Origin: Micromonospora sp. RP3T
GTDB taxonomy: Bacteria > Actinomycetota > Actinomycetes > Mycobacteriales > Micromonosporaceae
Assembly: GCF_003027925.1 (NCBI RefSeq)
Contig: NZ_PYPS01000002.1
Location: 124,001 to 188,000, forward strand
Direction: 5' to 3'
Length of the DNA: 64,000 bases
The position numbers and the translations under genes are program-made. Under the pieces are notes generated by a model, which was not told the origin of the DNA, did not search any database, and saw only the letters and a program-made list of their open reading frames with translations. Shown here piece by piece: positions 1 through 9,700 of this stretch; within the stretch, counting starts at the first letter, position 1, and every line of letters begins with the position of its first letter.

Positions 1-960
1 GTCGTCGAAGTGCGAGCGAATCCGCCGCCGCCACAACTCGTACGCGGGCTCGGCTGACGCGGAGGTCACGGCGGTGTCGTCGGCGAGGGCGACCGCCTTG
101 TCGACGGACAGGCCGGTGAGGGCCTGACAGGCGGCGGCGGTGAAGTCCGGCACCAGGCCGGCGTAGGACCGCGCCTTCACCGCGAAGACCGTGCCGAGGG
201 CCAGTTGCCCCCGATCGTCACCGGCGGCCCGCCGCAGCGTACCCAGGGCGTCGGCGTCGCTTCCGCCGGCGAAGGTCGCGGCCAGCCCCACGCCGCTCCA
301 GAGGTCGGGCCGGCGATGTTCGGCGAACCGTCCGACCGCGGCGGCGACGTCGGGCGCGTGGCCGCCGCCGATGAACCACAGGGCCCGGCCGATGCCCTGA
401 TCGATCGCGCGGAGGAAGTAGTCGGGGGCGCCGTCCCATCCGTACGCCGCAGGGATCTTCTGCTCGTCGACCCAGCGCCTGGTCTGGAAATATGCGCGGT
501 CGAAGCCGTAGCCGTCCACTGCCAGCCAGCTCATCGTCGGGTGATAGGGGTCGCCGCTCAGGTCGGGGACCACCTTTCGCCATAGCGGCCGGGGCAGCCG
601 GGCCATGGCGAAGCCGATGCCGATATAGGCGAGGAAGATGTGCCGCCGGCCCGGTCCGAGCAGCAGATCGCGGGTCCGGTGACCGCCGCCCATCGCGTCG
701 AGGACGGTGGCCGCCATGGTCGCCCCCTCGTACGCGAAGCCGCGCATCTCCGCGTCCACCAGGTCGAGCCGGCGCTCGACCTCCCACTGGTCGCGGGCGT
801 CGATTCCCCACTCGAACCCGCAGATGACCGCCTGGGGCACGGCCTCCAGACGGCGTGCGGCCGGGGTCGGCCGGGACGGGAAGCCTCGTTTGGCGAAGGT
901 CACGTCGATGAGCTGGGGCGAGAGCACGAGCCTGCGCACCGAACCGAGGACAGTTGGCAT
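1..960 (-). CDS. DUF1702 (UnbL-type) enediyne protein, partial at left edge
   Basis: The frame is open for 320 codons from an ATG whose complement ends at 960 and runs off the left edge without a stop. AGAAGGTGG lies just upstream of the ATG as a ribosome binding site. The protein shares the DUF1702 blocks of the two other copies in this window: RGFAYEG, AxxGIGFAMARLPRPLW, VDGYGF, AIDQGIGRALWFIGG, RRPDLWSGVGLAATFAGG and YELWRRRIRSHF near the end. DUF1702 proteins accompany enediyne PKS genes; their reaction is not established. It follows a thioesterase and a P450 on the same strand, so it is probably the third gene of that operon. Its N-terminal third is clearly more diverged from the other two copies than they are from each other. 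Probably only a few C-terminal residues are missing. Confidence 0.88.
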   Translation of the reverse strand, partial: MPTVLGSVRRLVLSPQLIDVTFAKRGFPSRPTPAARRLEAVPQAVICGFEWGIDARDQWEVERRLDLVDAEMRGFAYEGATMAATVLDAMGGGHRTRDLLLGPGRRHIFLAYIGIGFAMARLPRPLWRKVVPDLSGDPYHPTMSWLAVDGYGFDRAYFQTRRWVDEQKIPAAYGWDGAPDYFLRAIDQGIGRALWFIGGGHAPDVAAAVGRFAEHRRPDLWSGVGLAATFAGGSDADALGTLRRAAGDDRGQLALGTVFAVKARSYAGLVPDFTAAACQALTGLSVDKAVALADDTAVTSASAEPAYELWRRRIRSHFDD

Positions 961-1041
961 GGGCCCACCTTCTGGGTCGTTGTCGGGCGGTCACTTGTCA
1001 TCAGCCTGCGCGTTCGGGCTGAACCGGCTCGCGGCCGGCGC

Positions 1042-2409
1042 TCAGACCGGGAGCACCCGCAGCGGCAGGCCGCCGCGGACCCGGAGCGACAGCATGGCCT
1101 CCGGCTGCGGCGCGGCCGACCCCGGGAGCTCGAACCGGAAGCGGCGCGCGACCATGGCCGCGACGAGGATCGCCTCCAGCAGGCCGAGATGGCTTCCGAC
1201 GCAGACCCGCGGGCCCGCCCCGAACGGAATGTAGGCGAACCGGTGCGCGACCGGCGGGGCGTCGGGCGCGAACCGCTCCGGCCGGAACTGATCCGGGTCG
1301 TCCCAGAAGCCGGGGTGCCGGTGCAGCGTATAAGGGCAGATCATGACGTCTGCGCCGGCCGGGATCGGGTAACCGCCGATCTCGTCGGCGGCCACCGCCC
1401 GGCGCGGCAGTCCCCACACCGCCGGGTAGAGCCGCATCGTCTCCTGGATGACCATCGTGGTGTACGGCAGGCGGTTCAGGTCGGCGAACCCGGGCGTGCG
1501 GTCGCCGAGCACCTCGATCGCCTCGGTGCGCACCCGCTCGGCTGCTTCCGGATGGCTGCTGAGCAGGTACCAGGCCCAGGAGAGCGTGCTCGCCGTGGTC
1601 TCGTGCCCGGCCAGGAGCATCGTGACGATCTGGTCGCGCAGTCCTCGCCAGCGGAGGTCGGTATCCCGCTCGCCCCCGGCCACGCGCAGCAGGACCGACA
1701 TCAGGTCGGACCCGTCCGTGCCGGAACCGGGCGCGCGGGTGCTGACGATCGTGCGCACCGCCTCCTCGATCCGGCGGCGGGCGGCCCGGAAGCGGCGGTG
1801 CCGCGGCAACGGCAACCACAGCGGAAGCACGCCCAGCGTGACCATCTCGAACATGGCCTGGTCCTGTGCGGCCTCGAAGGCCGGCCCGAGGAAGCTCAGC
1901 GGACTCAGGTCGACGTCGAGCAGGGTCCGGCCGAGCACGTCCATCGTGAGCGCCGTCATCTCCTCGGACAGGTCGACGACGTCGCCGGTCCGGGCGTGCA
2001 GCCGTGCGGTCAGATGGTCGCCCGCCGCGGCCACGACACCCGCGAAACCCGCGATGCGCTCGCGGCGGAACGCCGGCGAGATGGCCCGGCGCTGACCGCG
2101 CCACGTCTCGCCCTCACTGGTGAGCAGGCCGTCGCCGAGGATCCGGCGTCGGGCCTCGGCCAGGCCCATCCCCTTGTGATAGTTGGCGGCGTTGTCGGCG
2201 AGCACGTGCCGGGCGTGATCCGGATGGTTGAAGAAGTAGAGGGTCTTCGGCCCCATCGCGAAGCGGACCACATCGCCGTACTCGCCGGCCGCGTCGGACA
2301 GCAACCTCAGCCGGTCACCCCACAGCTTGCGCAACAGTCCGGGCGTCGCCCACGGTGGCGGCCCGGGGTAGGACGGCCGGCCGCGCACTGCCGGGCCGGC
2401 CGGGTTCAC
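1042..2409 (-). CDS. Cytochrome P450
   Basis: A 455-residue P450 of normal bacterial length. Visible signatures are the I-helix oxygen-binding motif AGHETTAS, the K-helix ETMRLYP and the heme-binding loop FGAGPRVCVG, whose Cys ligates the iron. It needs external electron donors, because no reductase domain is fused. The ATG overlaps the stop of the upstream thioesterase (ATGA), implying translational coupling. It is a close paralogue of the P450 of cassette B: GPKTLYFFNHP, HVLADNAANYHKG and LGDGLLTSEGE are shared. P450s are common oxidative tailoring enzymes in enediyne pathways; the substrate here is unknown. Cassette A at 5.8-13 kb has no P450 of its own, so this copy may serve it. Confidence 0.93.
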   Translation of the reverse strand: MNPAGPAVRGRPSYPGPPPWATPGLLRKLWGDRLRLLSDAAGEYGDVVRFAMGPKTLYFFNHPDHARHVLADNAANYHKGMGLAEARRRILGDGLLTSEGETWRGQRRAISPAFRRERIAGFAGVVAAAGDHLTARLHARTGDVVDLSEEMTALTMDVLGRTLLDVDLSPLSFLGPAFEAAQDQAMFEMVTLGVLPLWLPLPRHRRFRAARRRIEEAVRTIVSTRAPGSGTDGSDLMSVLLRVAGGERDTDLRWRGLRDQIVTMLLAGHETTASTLSWAWYLLSSHPEAAERVRTEAIEVLGDRTPGFADLNRLPYTTMVIQETMRLYPAVWGLPRRAVAADEIGGYPIPAGADVMICPYTLHRHPGFWDDPDQFRPERFAPDAPPVAHRFAYIPFGAGPRVCVGSHLGLLEAILVAAMVARRFRFELPGSAAPQPEAMLSLRVRGGLPLRVLPV

Positions 2410-2879
2410 GCCCGGCCCCCGGTGCCGCTGCCCACGGGGTGGCCGACCGAGGCGACCGCGTACGCCTCCAGGGCCGAACCGAGCTGCGGCGGCACCTCGG
2501 TCGGGGTGGTGTCACCCCCGACATCCCGCAGGCACATCACCCGCTGACGGCTGCGGGCGACCACCTCCTCCCGGCCCTCGCGCATGCGCACCACGTCGAA
2601 GGCGACGCGGATCTGGGTCAGGGTCAACTCTTCCAGACGCATCCGGATCGCGACCTCGTCGAATGCGGAAACATCGGCCAGGAGTTCGGCCTCGGACTCG
2701 ACGCAACGCAGCACCAGATCGCCGTTCAGCTCATCGAGCACGTCCGGTGCGTGCTCCAGAAGGAACATCTCCCGACACTGGCCTTGCCAGCGTATGTAGT
2801 TCACGTGGTAAACGGTGCCTAAGAGGTTGGTCTCGTCGAAGCCGACGACGTGTCGGTACTCGAAATACTGCTTCCTCAC
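2406..2879 (-). CDS. Enediyne-type hot-dog thioesterase (E10 family)
   Basis: This 157-residue protein matches the single-domain hot-dog thioesterase that partners PksE and releases the polyene chain from the carrier domain. It carries the family's N-terminal block, YRHVVGFDETNLLGTVYHV followed by NYIRWQGQCREMF, the internal ASAFDEVAIRMR-like strand and an RVMCL segment. The start chosen is GTG at 2879, preceded by GGAGG eight bases upstream; an ATG farther upstream would add residues unlike the family. It overlaps the P450 start by four bases. It is full length, unlike the deleted copy that directly follows pksE1, so it could be the working thioesterase for that synthase. That assignment is inference. 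Confidence 0.9.
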   Translation of the reverse strand: MRKQYFEYRHVVGFDETNLLGTVYHVNYIRWQGQCREMFLLEHAPDVLDELNGDLVLRCVESEAELLADVSAFDEVAIRMRLEELTLTQIRVAFDVVRMREGREEVVARSRQRVMCLRDVGGDTTPTEVPPQLGSALEAYAVASVGHPVGSGTGGRA

Positions 2880-3875
2880 AGGGCCGCCTCCATCAGCGTC
2901 ATTCACGCAGCTGTTCGGCACGGCGTGCAAGTTCTACGATGACGGGATCCGTGCCGCTGTTCATCTTGGGCATTGCGGAGCGGCACAGGAGGCGGTGTTT
3001 CTGTCGAGCGGCGGCCAGTGCGGCCGGCCCGGGTCGTACGCCGCAGGTGCGTGGGGGATGAGGGTGCGGCACTCCGGCAGTTCGGTGCGAAGCGGGGCCG
3101 CCGCCGACAGGCCGCCCCGACCGCCGGCCCTGCTCCCGCTCGACCGGGGCGGCAAGCGCTCCGCGGATCATGGCGACAGTGCTCGGCGAGCGGGACCCGC
3201 AGCATGCGATCCACCCTCAGGTGGATCCTGGCCCGGCCGGCGCCGAACGCGACGAGGTGTTCCCGGACCGCCGCCACCCGGCCCCCACGGCCGCGTCGCA
3301 ACGGACGGCGATCGTCGCCAGAACGGGAGACATTCGCGAAATGCACATCGTTTCGCAGCGCAGTGCGGTCCTACGGGAAATCCCGAGGCAGGTGTTCGAA
3401 AGAAATCAGGCGGCTGGTAAGGCAGGTGCATCCGCGTGCTGGGCCGTCGGTGGAACCGAGTCGACTGGAGCGCTCAGTGCGAAATCATTCTTCGGCCGAC
3501 TGGACTGATTTTCCGGTGTGCCGTGTGGTCGGCTGCAACCGCTCGTACCAATCTGCTCACCGTATGCGGTGCCGGGTATTCATCTGAATAACGCCCGTCC
3601 TCGGGAGGGCGCGTCGCGACGACGCGTCGAATCCTGACGACGACGCGTTCCGACGCGTTTGATCGAGGCACGGGTTGCCGGGTCGGCGCGCTCGCGACGA
3701 GCCGGCGGGCCGCCCGGAGCAGACGTCGCCTTTTCGTTTTCCGGGCCCGACGGCGAGCGCCGGGCCTCCGATCCGAGGTCTGTGCCCGGTAGGCGACGCG
3801 TCTCCGGTCGGCGCGCCGGACAGGGGATCGCGGGACGTCCCGGATGCTGGTTCCGGCGACGCGGGCCGACCGCTG
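2880..3875. other. About 1 kb without a recognisable gene
   Basis: This lies upstream of the thioesterase operon and downstream of the flavin oxidase, both on the minus strand. No open frame here has a convincing product or start. The part nearer the thioesterase should hold its promoter. Around 3617-3660 there is a cluster of ACGCGT-centred repeats: CGACGACGCGTC, then GACGACGACGCGTT, then CCGACGCGTTT, with a perfect ten-base palindrome CGACGCGTCG at 3620-3629. These could be protein binding sites or simply part of the end of the neighbouring transcript. Confidence 0.5.
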
Positions 3876-5486
3876 TCAGGCGGGCCGCACGGCGAGCGCG
3901 TGGTGGAACACGTCCAAGGGGTCGTACTGGGCCTTGACCCGCTGCAGGCGGGGGTAGTTGTCCCGGTAGTACAGGGTGGACCAGGGGACGCCTGATCGGT
4001 TGATGGCCGGGTCGGCGAGGTCGTTGTCCGGGTAGTTGATGTAGGCGCCGTCCAGCGGGTGAGGCACGCCGCCGGTGTCGGCGTACACCTGGTGGTAGAA
4101 ATCGCGGAGCCAGGCGTCGTGCGCCGCGTCCAACGCCGGATCGGTCCACGCCGCCAGGTACGTCAGTCCGATGACGGCGTTGCGGTGGGCCGTCGCCGTG
4201 GCCGTCGACGGCACGGTGTTGATCTTTCCGCCATAGGTGCTCAGGCCCACGTTGCCGACCAGCAGGCCCTCGTTACCCGGCTCGGTGAGCAGTCGGTAGA
4301 TCGTCGATATCTGGGTCTCGGTGAACCGGGACCGCAGGTAGCCGGACTTCATCCGGAACCGCACCTTCTGGGAGTCGTCCGCGCTGCCCTCCACAGCGGT
4401 CATCCACGGCTTCCAATCCTTGCGGACGTCCTGCGGCGCGCCGACGCCGTCGCTGAGCGCGGCGATGAAGTCGTCCAGCAGCTGCTCGGCGTCCGGGCCG
4501 AAGACCTGGCCGATCAGCATGTGCGCGCCGGTCTGCCGACGGTTGAGGTCCAGCCCACCGTAGAGCCGGCTGCTGGCCAGTCCCGGTGCGGCATTCTCCT
4601 CGCACCACCGACTGTGGTTGCGCACCAACCGGGCGAACTTCTGCTCGTCCATCCCCTCCCACGGCCACGCGCAGGAGTAGTCGAGGGTCTTGGCCGGCGC
4701 CGGCGGCAGCAGGGTACCGGGATCGTTGCCGCGGACGCCGGGTGTGCGCAGCCAGTACCGGGTGACGATGCCGAAGTTCCCGCCACCGCCGCCGGTGTGT
4801 GCCCACCACAGGTCGTGGTGGGGATCGGCCGGATCCCGAGTGGCCACCACGGACCTGACCCGGCCGAGTCGGTCGGCCACCACCACTTCCACGGCCTCGA
4901 GGTGATCGGCGACGAGGCCGTACTCACGGGACAGCACGCCGTATCCGCCGCCGGCGATGTGCCCGCCGACACCTACCATCGCGCACCAGCCGGCCGGGAC
5001 GGTGACCCCCCAGCCGAAGAACAGCCGGCGGTACAGCTCGGCCAGGGTCGCGCCGGCCTCGACGGCGAAGGCGTTACGGGCCGGGTCGAAGTAGACCTGC
5101 GTCATCCCGGCCAGGTCGATGATGACCCGAACGGCCGGGTTGTCGACGAAGTCGGACAGGCAGTGCCCACCGCCGCGGACCACCACCCGCTGTCCGGCCC
5201 GGACCGCGTCGTGTACCGCCTGGACGACCTGCGACGTCGAGCCGACCACGCGCACGTAGTCCGGACTGGCCGTATACCGTTTGTTGCGCCCCTGGACCAG
5301 CTCCTCGTAGCGGACGTCGGTCGGGCGCACGGTCACCGGCCCGATGGGGGGCGGGCAGTCGCCGGCGGCACCGCCGGGCGGGAAGCTGCCGCCCGCCGCT
5401 ACCGGCGCCACGACGGTCTGCGCGGCGGCCAGACCGGCCGCCACCGCGGCGGTACGCAGAACCTGACGGCGGGTGTGTTCGGACAT
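3876..5486 (-). CDS. Berberine-bridge-type FAD-dependent oxidase with Tat signal
   Basis: A 536-residue protein of the PCMH-type FAD-binding family with a C-terminal berberine-bridge segment. It begins with a twin-arginine signal (TRRQVLR followed by an Ala-rich hydrophobic stretch to about residue 32), so it is probably exported folded. H108 in GGGHC and C168 in GWCAMVGVGGH sit where bicovalent FAD attachment residues lie in this family, and GGGYG follows. The C-terminus has the typical NYPDNDL and YYRDNYPRLQRVKAQYDP blocks. Such oxidases perform two-electron oxidations of alcohols or ring closures. It is transcribed away from cassette A. Its substrate is unknown; an extracytoplasmic late oxidation of the product is one possibility. 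Confidence 0.88.
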   Translation of the reverse strand: MSEHTRRQVLRTAAVAAGLAAAQTVVAPVAAGGSFPPGGAAGDCPPPIGPVTVRPTDVRYEELVQGRNKRYTASPDYVRVVGSTSQVVQAVHDAVRAGQRVVVRGGGHCLSDFVDNPAVRVIIDLAGMTQVYFDPARNAFAVEAGATLAELYRRLFFGWGVTVPAGWCAMVGVGGHIAGGGYGVLSREYGLVADHLEAVEVVVADRLGRVRSVVATRDPADPHHDLWWAHTGGGGGNFGIVTRYWLRTPGVRGNDPGTLLPPAPAKTLDYSCAWPWEGMDEQKFARLVRNHSRWCEENAAPGLASSRLYGGLDLNRRQTGAHMLIGQVFGPDAEQLLDDFIAALSDGVGAPQDVRKDWKPWMTAVEGSADDSQKVRFRMKSGYLRSRFTETQISTIYRLLTEPGNEGLLVGNVGLSTYGGKINTVPSTATATAHRNAVIGLTYLAAWTDPALDAAHDAWLRDFYHQVYADTGGVPHPLDGAYINYPDNDLADPAINRSGVPWSTLYYRDNYPRLQRVKAQYDPLDVFHHALAVRPA

Positions 5487-5803
5487 GGCGGGTTCTCCTC
5501 GGACGGTGAGCGTGGTGCCGAGGCGTCAACCCAGCTGCCACTGGTTCCGTCCGGCGAGGTCAGGAAAGCGATGCTGCCAGTCGACCCGCTTACACGATGG
5601 TGACGCGATCGAGACCGGCGCATCTCACGGGTTGCGCGGCGGCCGGCGATCTCCCGCGGCGGTGGCGGGACGGGCCGGCGTCGCGACAGCTCCCGGCAAC
5701 ACCAAAGAAGACACTCCACCGGCGCCTTGTCAGGCTCGGGTCACTTGGCCGGCGCGCATCGAGATCCTTGTCTGTCGTCTAGCGGCACAGGAGTGGCCCA
5801 CCG
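5487..5803. promoter_or_regulatory. Divergent promoter region between flavin oxidase and cassette A
   Basis: 317 bases separate the divergent starts of the flavin oxidase and the DUF1702 gene that opens cassette A, so both promoters should lie here. No convincing sigma-70 -35/-10 pair or strong inverted repeat is seen. A single CGATGG half-site occurs near 5597, the same hexamer that forms inverted repeats upstream of cassette B. This is a positional assignment. Confidence 0.45.
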
Positions 5804-6790
5804 ATGAAAGCTCTTCGAGTAATTCGCCGCAGGGTGATGACACCCAGCCGATCCGCCATCCGGTTGGATGTCCGTGGCTTCCACGTCAAGAGCACTGAGG
5901 CCCGCACGCTTCTGGAGTCCATCGGTGGCTCGTTCCTCGACGGCTACGCGATCGCGGCCGAGGCGCGCACACCGGCCGAGGTCGAGGCGCCGCTGGCGGC
6001 CGTGCCGGCCCGGTTCCGCGGCTTCGCGTACGAGGGCGCGGCCATGGCCTTCGCCGTCCGCGACGCGCTGCGCCCGGGCGGGCGCAACGTCGAGCGGTTC
6101 CTGGACGGCGTCGGCGCCGACCACGTCTACATGGCTTACGTCGGCGTCGGATGGGCGATGGCGCGGGTGCCCCGCGTGCGGTGGCCCTCCCTGTACGCCC
6201 GGGATCCGCTGCTGCGTTGGCTGGTGCTCGACGGCTACGGGTTTCACCAGGCCTACTTCCACACCGGGCGCTACGTCTTCGGCCAGTACGAGACCGGCTC
6301 GCCGCCCTGGCCGGAAACGACGTCGCGGGACTACGCACCCCGCGCCGTCGACCAGGGCATCGGCCGGGCGCTGTGGTTCATCGGCGGCACCGACCCCGGC
6401 GTCGTGGCGGGCCTGGTCGAGCGGTTCCCGAGCCGCCGCCGGGCCGACCTCTGGAGCGGGGTCGGGCTGGCCGCCACGTACGCCGGCGGTGCCAGCGAGG
6501 CGGAGCTGACCGCGCTCTGGGAGCACGGCCGCGACTACCGGGCGCAGCTGGCGCAGGGCGCGGCCTTCGCCGCCGGCGCGCGAGCCCGAGCCAACCTGAT
6601 CCGTCCGCACAACGAGACGGCCACCCAGATCTTCTGCGGCCAGCCGGTGGCGCTGGCCCAGCAGGTGACCGACGAGGCGATGACGGGTCTTCCGGCCGAC
6701 GGCCCGATGCCGGCGTACGAAGTCTGGCGCCGGCGGGTCTCGGAGGCCTTTGTGCGATCCGGCCACCTCGACCTGACCGCCACGGAGTAG
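5804..6790 (+). CDS. DUF1702 (UnbL-type) enediyne protein, cassette A
   Basis: 328 residues, full length, starting at an ATG with CAGGAG upstream. It contains the family blocks FRGFAYEGAAMAFA, YMAYVGVGWAMAR, WLVLDGYGFHQAYF, AVDQGIGRALWFIGG, RRADLWSGVGLAATYAGGAS and PAYEVWRRRVSEAF. DUF1702 genes occur next to pksE in enediyne clusters as part of the core set (unbL); the biochemical role is unresolved. It lies two bases upstream of pksE1 with no terminator between, the same arrangement as in cassette B. It is clearly closest to the copy at 48032, supporting a shared origin of the two cassettes. Confidence 0.93.
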   Translation: MKALRVIRRRVMTPSRSAIRLDVRGFHVKSTEARTLLESIGGSFLDGYAIAAEARTPAEVEAPLAAVPARFRGFAYEGAAMAFAVRDALRPGGRNVERFLDGVGADHVYMAYVGVGWAMARVPRVRWPSLYARDPLLRWLVLDGYGFHQAYFHTGRYVFGQYETGSPPWPETTSRDYAPRAVDQGIGRALWFIGGTDPGVVAGLVERFPSRRRADLWSGVGLAATYAGGASEAELTALWEHGRDYRAQLAQGAAFAAGARARANLIRPHNETATQIFCGQPVALAQQVTDEAMTGLPADGPMPAYEVWRRRVSEAFVRSGHLDLTATE

Positions 6791-6792
6791 AC

Positions 6793-9700
6793 GTGACCCG
6801 CATCGCGATAGTCGGGATGGCCTGCCGTTATCCGGACGCCGACAGCCCACGCGAGCTGTGGGAGAACGCCCTCGCCGGACGCCGCGCGTTCCGGCGGCTG
6901 CCGTCGGAACGGATGAACCTCGACGACTACTGGGCGGCCGACCCCGCCGCGCCCGACCGCTTCTACGCTCGGACGGCCGCCGTCATCGAGGGCTACCAAT
7001 TCGACAGGGTGGCGTTCAAGGTGGCCGGCAGCACCTACCGGTCGACCGACCTGACCCACTGGCTGGCCCTCGACGTCGCCGCGCAGGCGCTGACCGACGC
7101 CGGCTTCCCGGACGGCGCGGGTCTGCCCCGGGAGCGGACGGCCGTGGTGGTGGGCAACAGCCTCACCGGCGAGTTCTCGCGGGCCGGGCAGATGCGCCTG
7201 CGCTGGCCGTTCGTCCGGCGTACGGTGGCCGGGGCGCTGCGGCGGGAGGGCTGGGACGACGACCGGCTCGGCGCCTTCCTGGCCGAGCTCGAACAGACGT
7301 ACAAGGCCCCGTTCCCGGACGTCGACGAGGACACCCTGGCCGGTGGCCTGTCCAACACGATCGCCGGTCGTATCTGCAACTACTTCGACCTCAACGGCGG
7401 TGGCTTCACCGTCGACGGCGCCTGCTCATCGTCGCTGCTGTCCGTGGTGACTGCCTGCAACGCCCTGGTGGACGGCACTGTCGACGTGGCCGTGGCCGGC
7501 GGCGTCGACCTGTCGATCGACCCGTTCGAGATGATCGGGTTCGCGAAGACCGGGGCGCTGGCCCGGGGCGAGATGAAGGTCTACGACCGCGGCGCCAACG
7601 GGTTCTGGCCCGGCGAGGGCTGCGGCATGGTCGTGCTGATGCGCGAGGAGGACGCCCGCGACAGCCGGCGTGTGATCGCCTCGGTGGCCGGCTGGGGCAT
7701 GGCGTCGGACGGCCGGGGCGGCATGACCCGGCCCGAGCTCAGCGGCTACCAGCTGGCGGTGCGGCGGGCGTACGAGCGGGCCGGGTTCGGCCTCGAGACG
7801 GTGGCCCTGTTCGAGGGACACGGCACCGGCACGCCGGTCGGCGACGCGACCGAGTTGCGGGCGTTGTCGGAAGCGCGGCGTTCGGCCGGGGCCACCGGGA
7901 CGCCGGCCGTGATCGGCTCGGTCAAGGCGATGATCGGCCACACCAAGGCCGCCGCCGGTGTGGCCGGCCTGATCAGGGCCGCGATGGCCGTGCGCCACCA
8001 GGTGCTACCGCCCGCGCTGGGCTGCAACGACCCCCACGACCTGTTGACCGCGCCGGACGCGACGCTGCGGGTGCTGCGGCAGGCCGAGGCGTGGCCGGCC
8101 GACGCCCCGGTGCGCGCCGGCGTGACCGCCATGGGCTTCGGGGGCATCAACACGCACGTCGTGCTCGAGAACACGCAGCGGCGCAACGGATTCGACATCC
8201 GCAGCCGGGCGATCGCGGCGGCCATCCAGGACTGTGAACTGCTGCTGGTCGACGCCGGCTCGGCCGCCGAGCTGGCCGACCGCTTGCGGCATCTGACCGA
8301 GTTCGTGCCCGTCCTGTCGTACGCCCAGCTCGGTGACCTGGCCGCCACCCTGCAGCGGCAGCTGCGCGGCCTGCCCTACCGCGCGGCGGTGGTGACCCGG
8401 TCGCCCGAGGACGCCACGGAGCGCCTGCGCAGTCTGCTCGAGAAGGTCGAGGCGGGGGAGACCACCGCGTTCAGCACGGACGGCCGCACCCTGCTCGGCC
8501 ACTTCCCCAAGCGCGGCCAGCTCGGCTTCCTGTTCCCTGGCCAAGGCTCGGGCCGGGGCACCAGCGGCGGCGCGATCCGGCGCCGGTTCGCCGAGGCGGA
8601 CGCCGTGTTCGCCAAGGCCGCGCTGCCCACCGGTGGCGACATGGTGGCGACCGAGGTGGCGCAGCCGCGGATCGTCGCCGGCTCGGTCGCCGGCCTGCGG
8701 GTCCTCACCGCGCTCGGCCTGCGCGCCTCAGTGGCCGTCGGCCACAGCCTCGGCGAGCTCACGGCCCTGCACTGGGCCGGGGGCATGGACGAGGACGCGT
8801 TGCTGCGCCTGGCCGTGCTGCGTGGCCGGGCCGTCAGCGAGCACGGCATGGCCGGCACGATGGCCCGGATCAGCGCGCCCACCGCTGACGTCGAGAAGTT
8901 GATCGGCGGCACGGAGGTGGTGATCGCCGCGGCCAACGGACCCCGGCAGACCGTCGTCTCCGGGCCGGTCGAGGCGGTCGAGGCGGCCTGTGACCGGGCT
9001 CGGCAGGCCGGGTACAACGCCGGCCGGCTGCCCGTGTCGCACGCGTTCCACTCACCCCTGGTCGCCGACGCGGCGGTGGTCTTCGGCGCCGCGATCGACG
9101 ACCACGTCTGGACGCCGCTGACCGGTCGGGTGATGTCGACCGCGACCGGCGAACTGCTGCCGGCCGACGCCGACCTCACCGCGCTGCTGCGCGACCAGAT
9201 CACCGGTCCGGTGCTGTTCCAGCAGGCGGTCGCGCTGGCCGCCAAGGAGGTCGACCTGCTGATCGAGGTCGGCCCGGGCCGGGTGCTCTCGGGACTGGCC
9301 GCCTCGGCCGACCTGCGCTCGGTGGCGCTCGACACCGACGACGAGTCGCTGACCGGTGTGCTACGGGTGGTCGGGGCCGCGTTCGTCGTCGGCGCGACCG
9401 AGGTCGACTCGCGGCTGTTCCACGGCCGCCTGACCCGAAACCTCGAGGTCGGGGCCGAACAGTCGTTCTTCGCCAGCCCGTGCGAGGCGGTCCCGACCGT
9501 CAGCATCGGCGCGGCGGTCCCGGCGGCCGCTCCGGCCGCTCCGGCCCCTGCGGCTCCGGCCGACGCCCCGGCGGCCACGACTGCCGAGCCCACGGCCTCC
9601 AGCCTGAAGCTGCTGCGGCAGCTGGCCGCCGAACGGGCCGAGCTGCCGCTCGACCTGGTGCGCCCGGACAGCCGGCTGCTCGACGACCTGCACCTGAGCT

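Noticed and set aside
218-994. Complete open frame on the minus strand at the left edge
   Set aside because: It is out of frame with the DUF1702 gene, which reads through the left edge without a stop and carries all family motifs.
6151-6792. In-frame upstream extension of pksE1
   Set aside because: The open frame extends upstream of 6793 but overlaps the DUF1702 gene in another frame; the ketosynthase N-terminus aligns with PksE2 exactly from GTG 6793.
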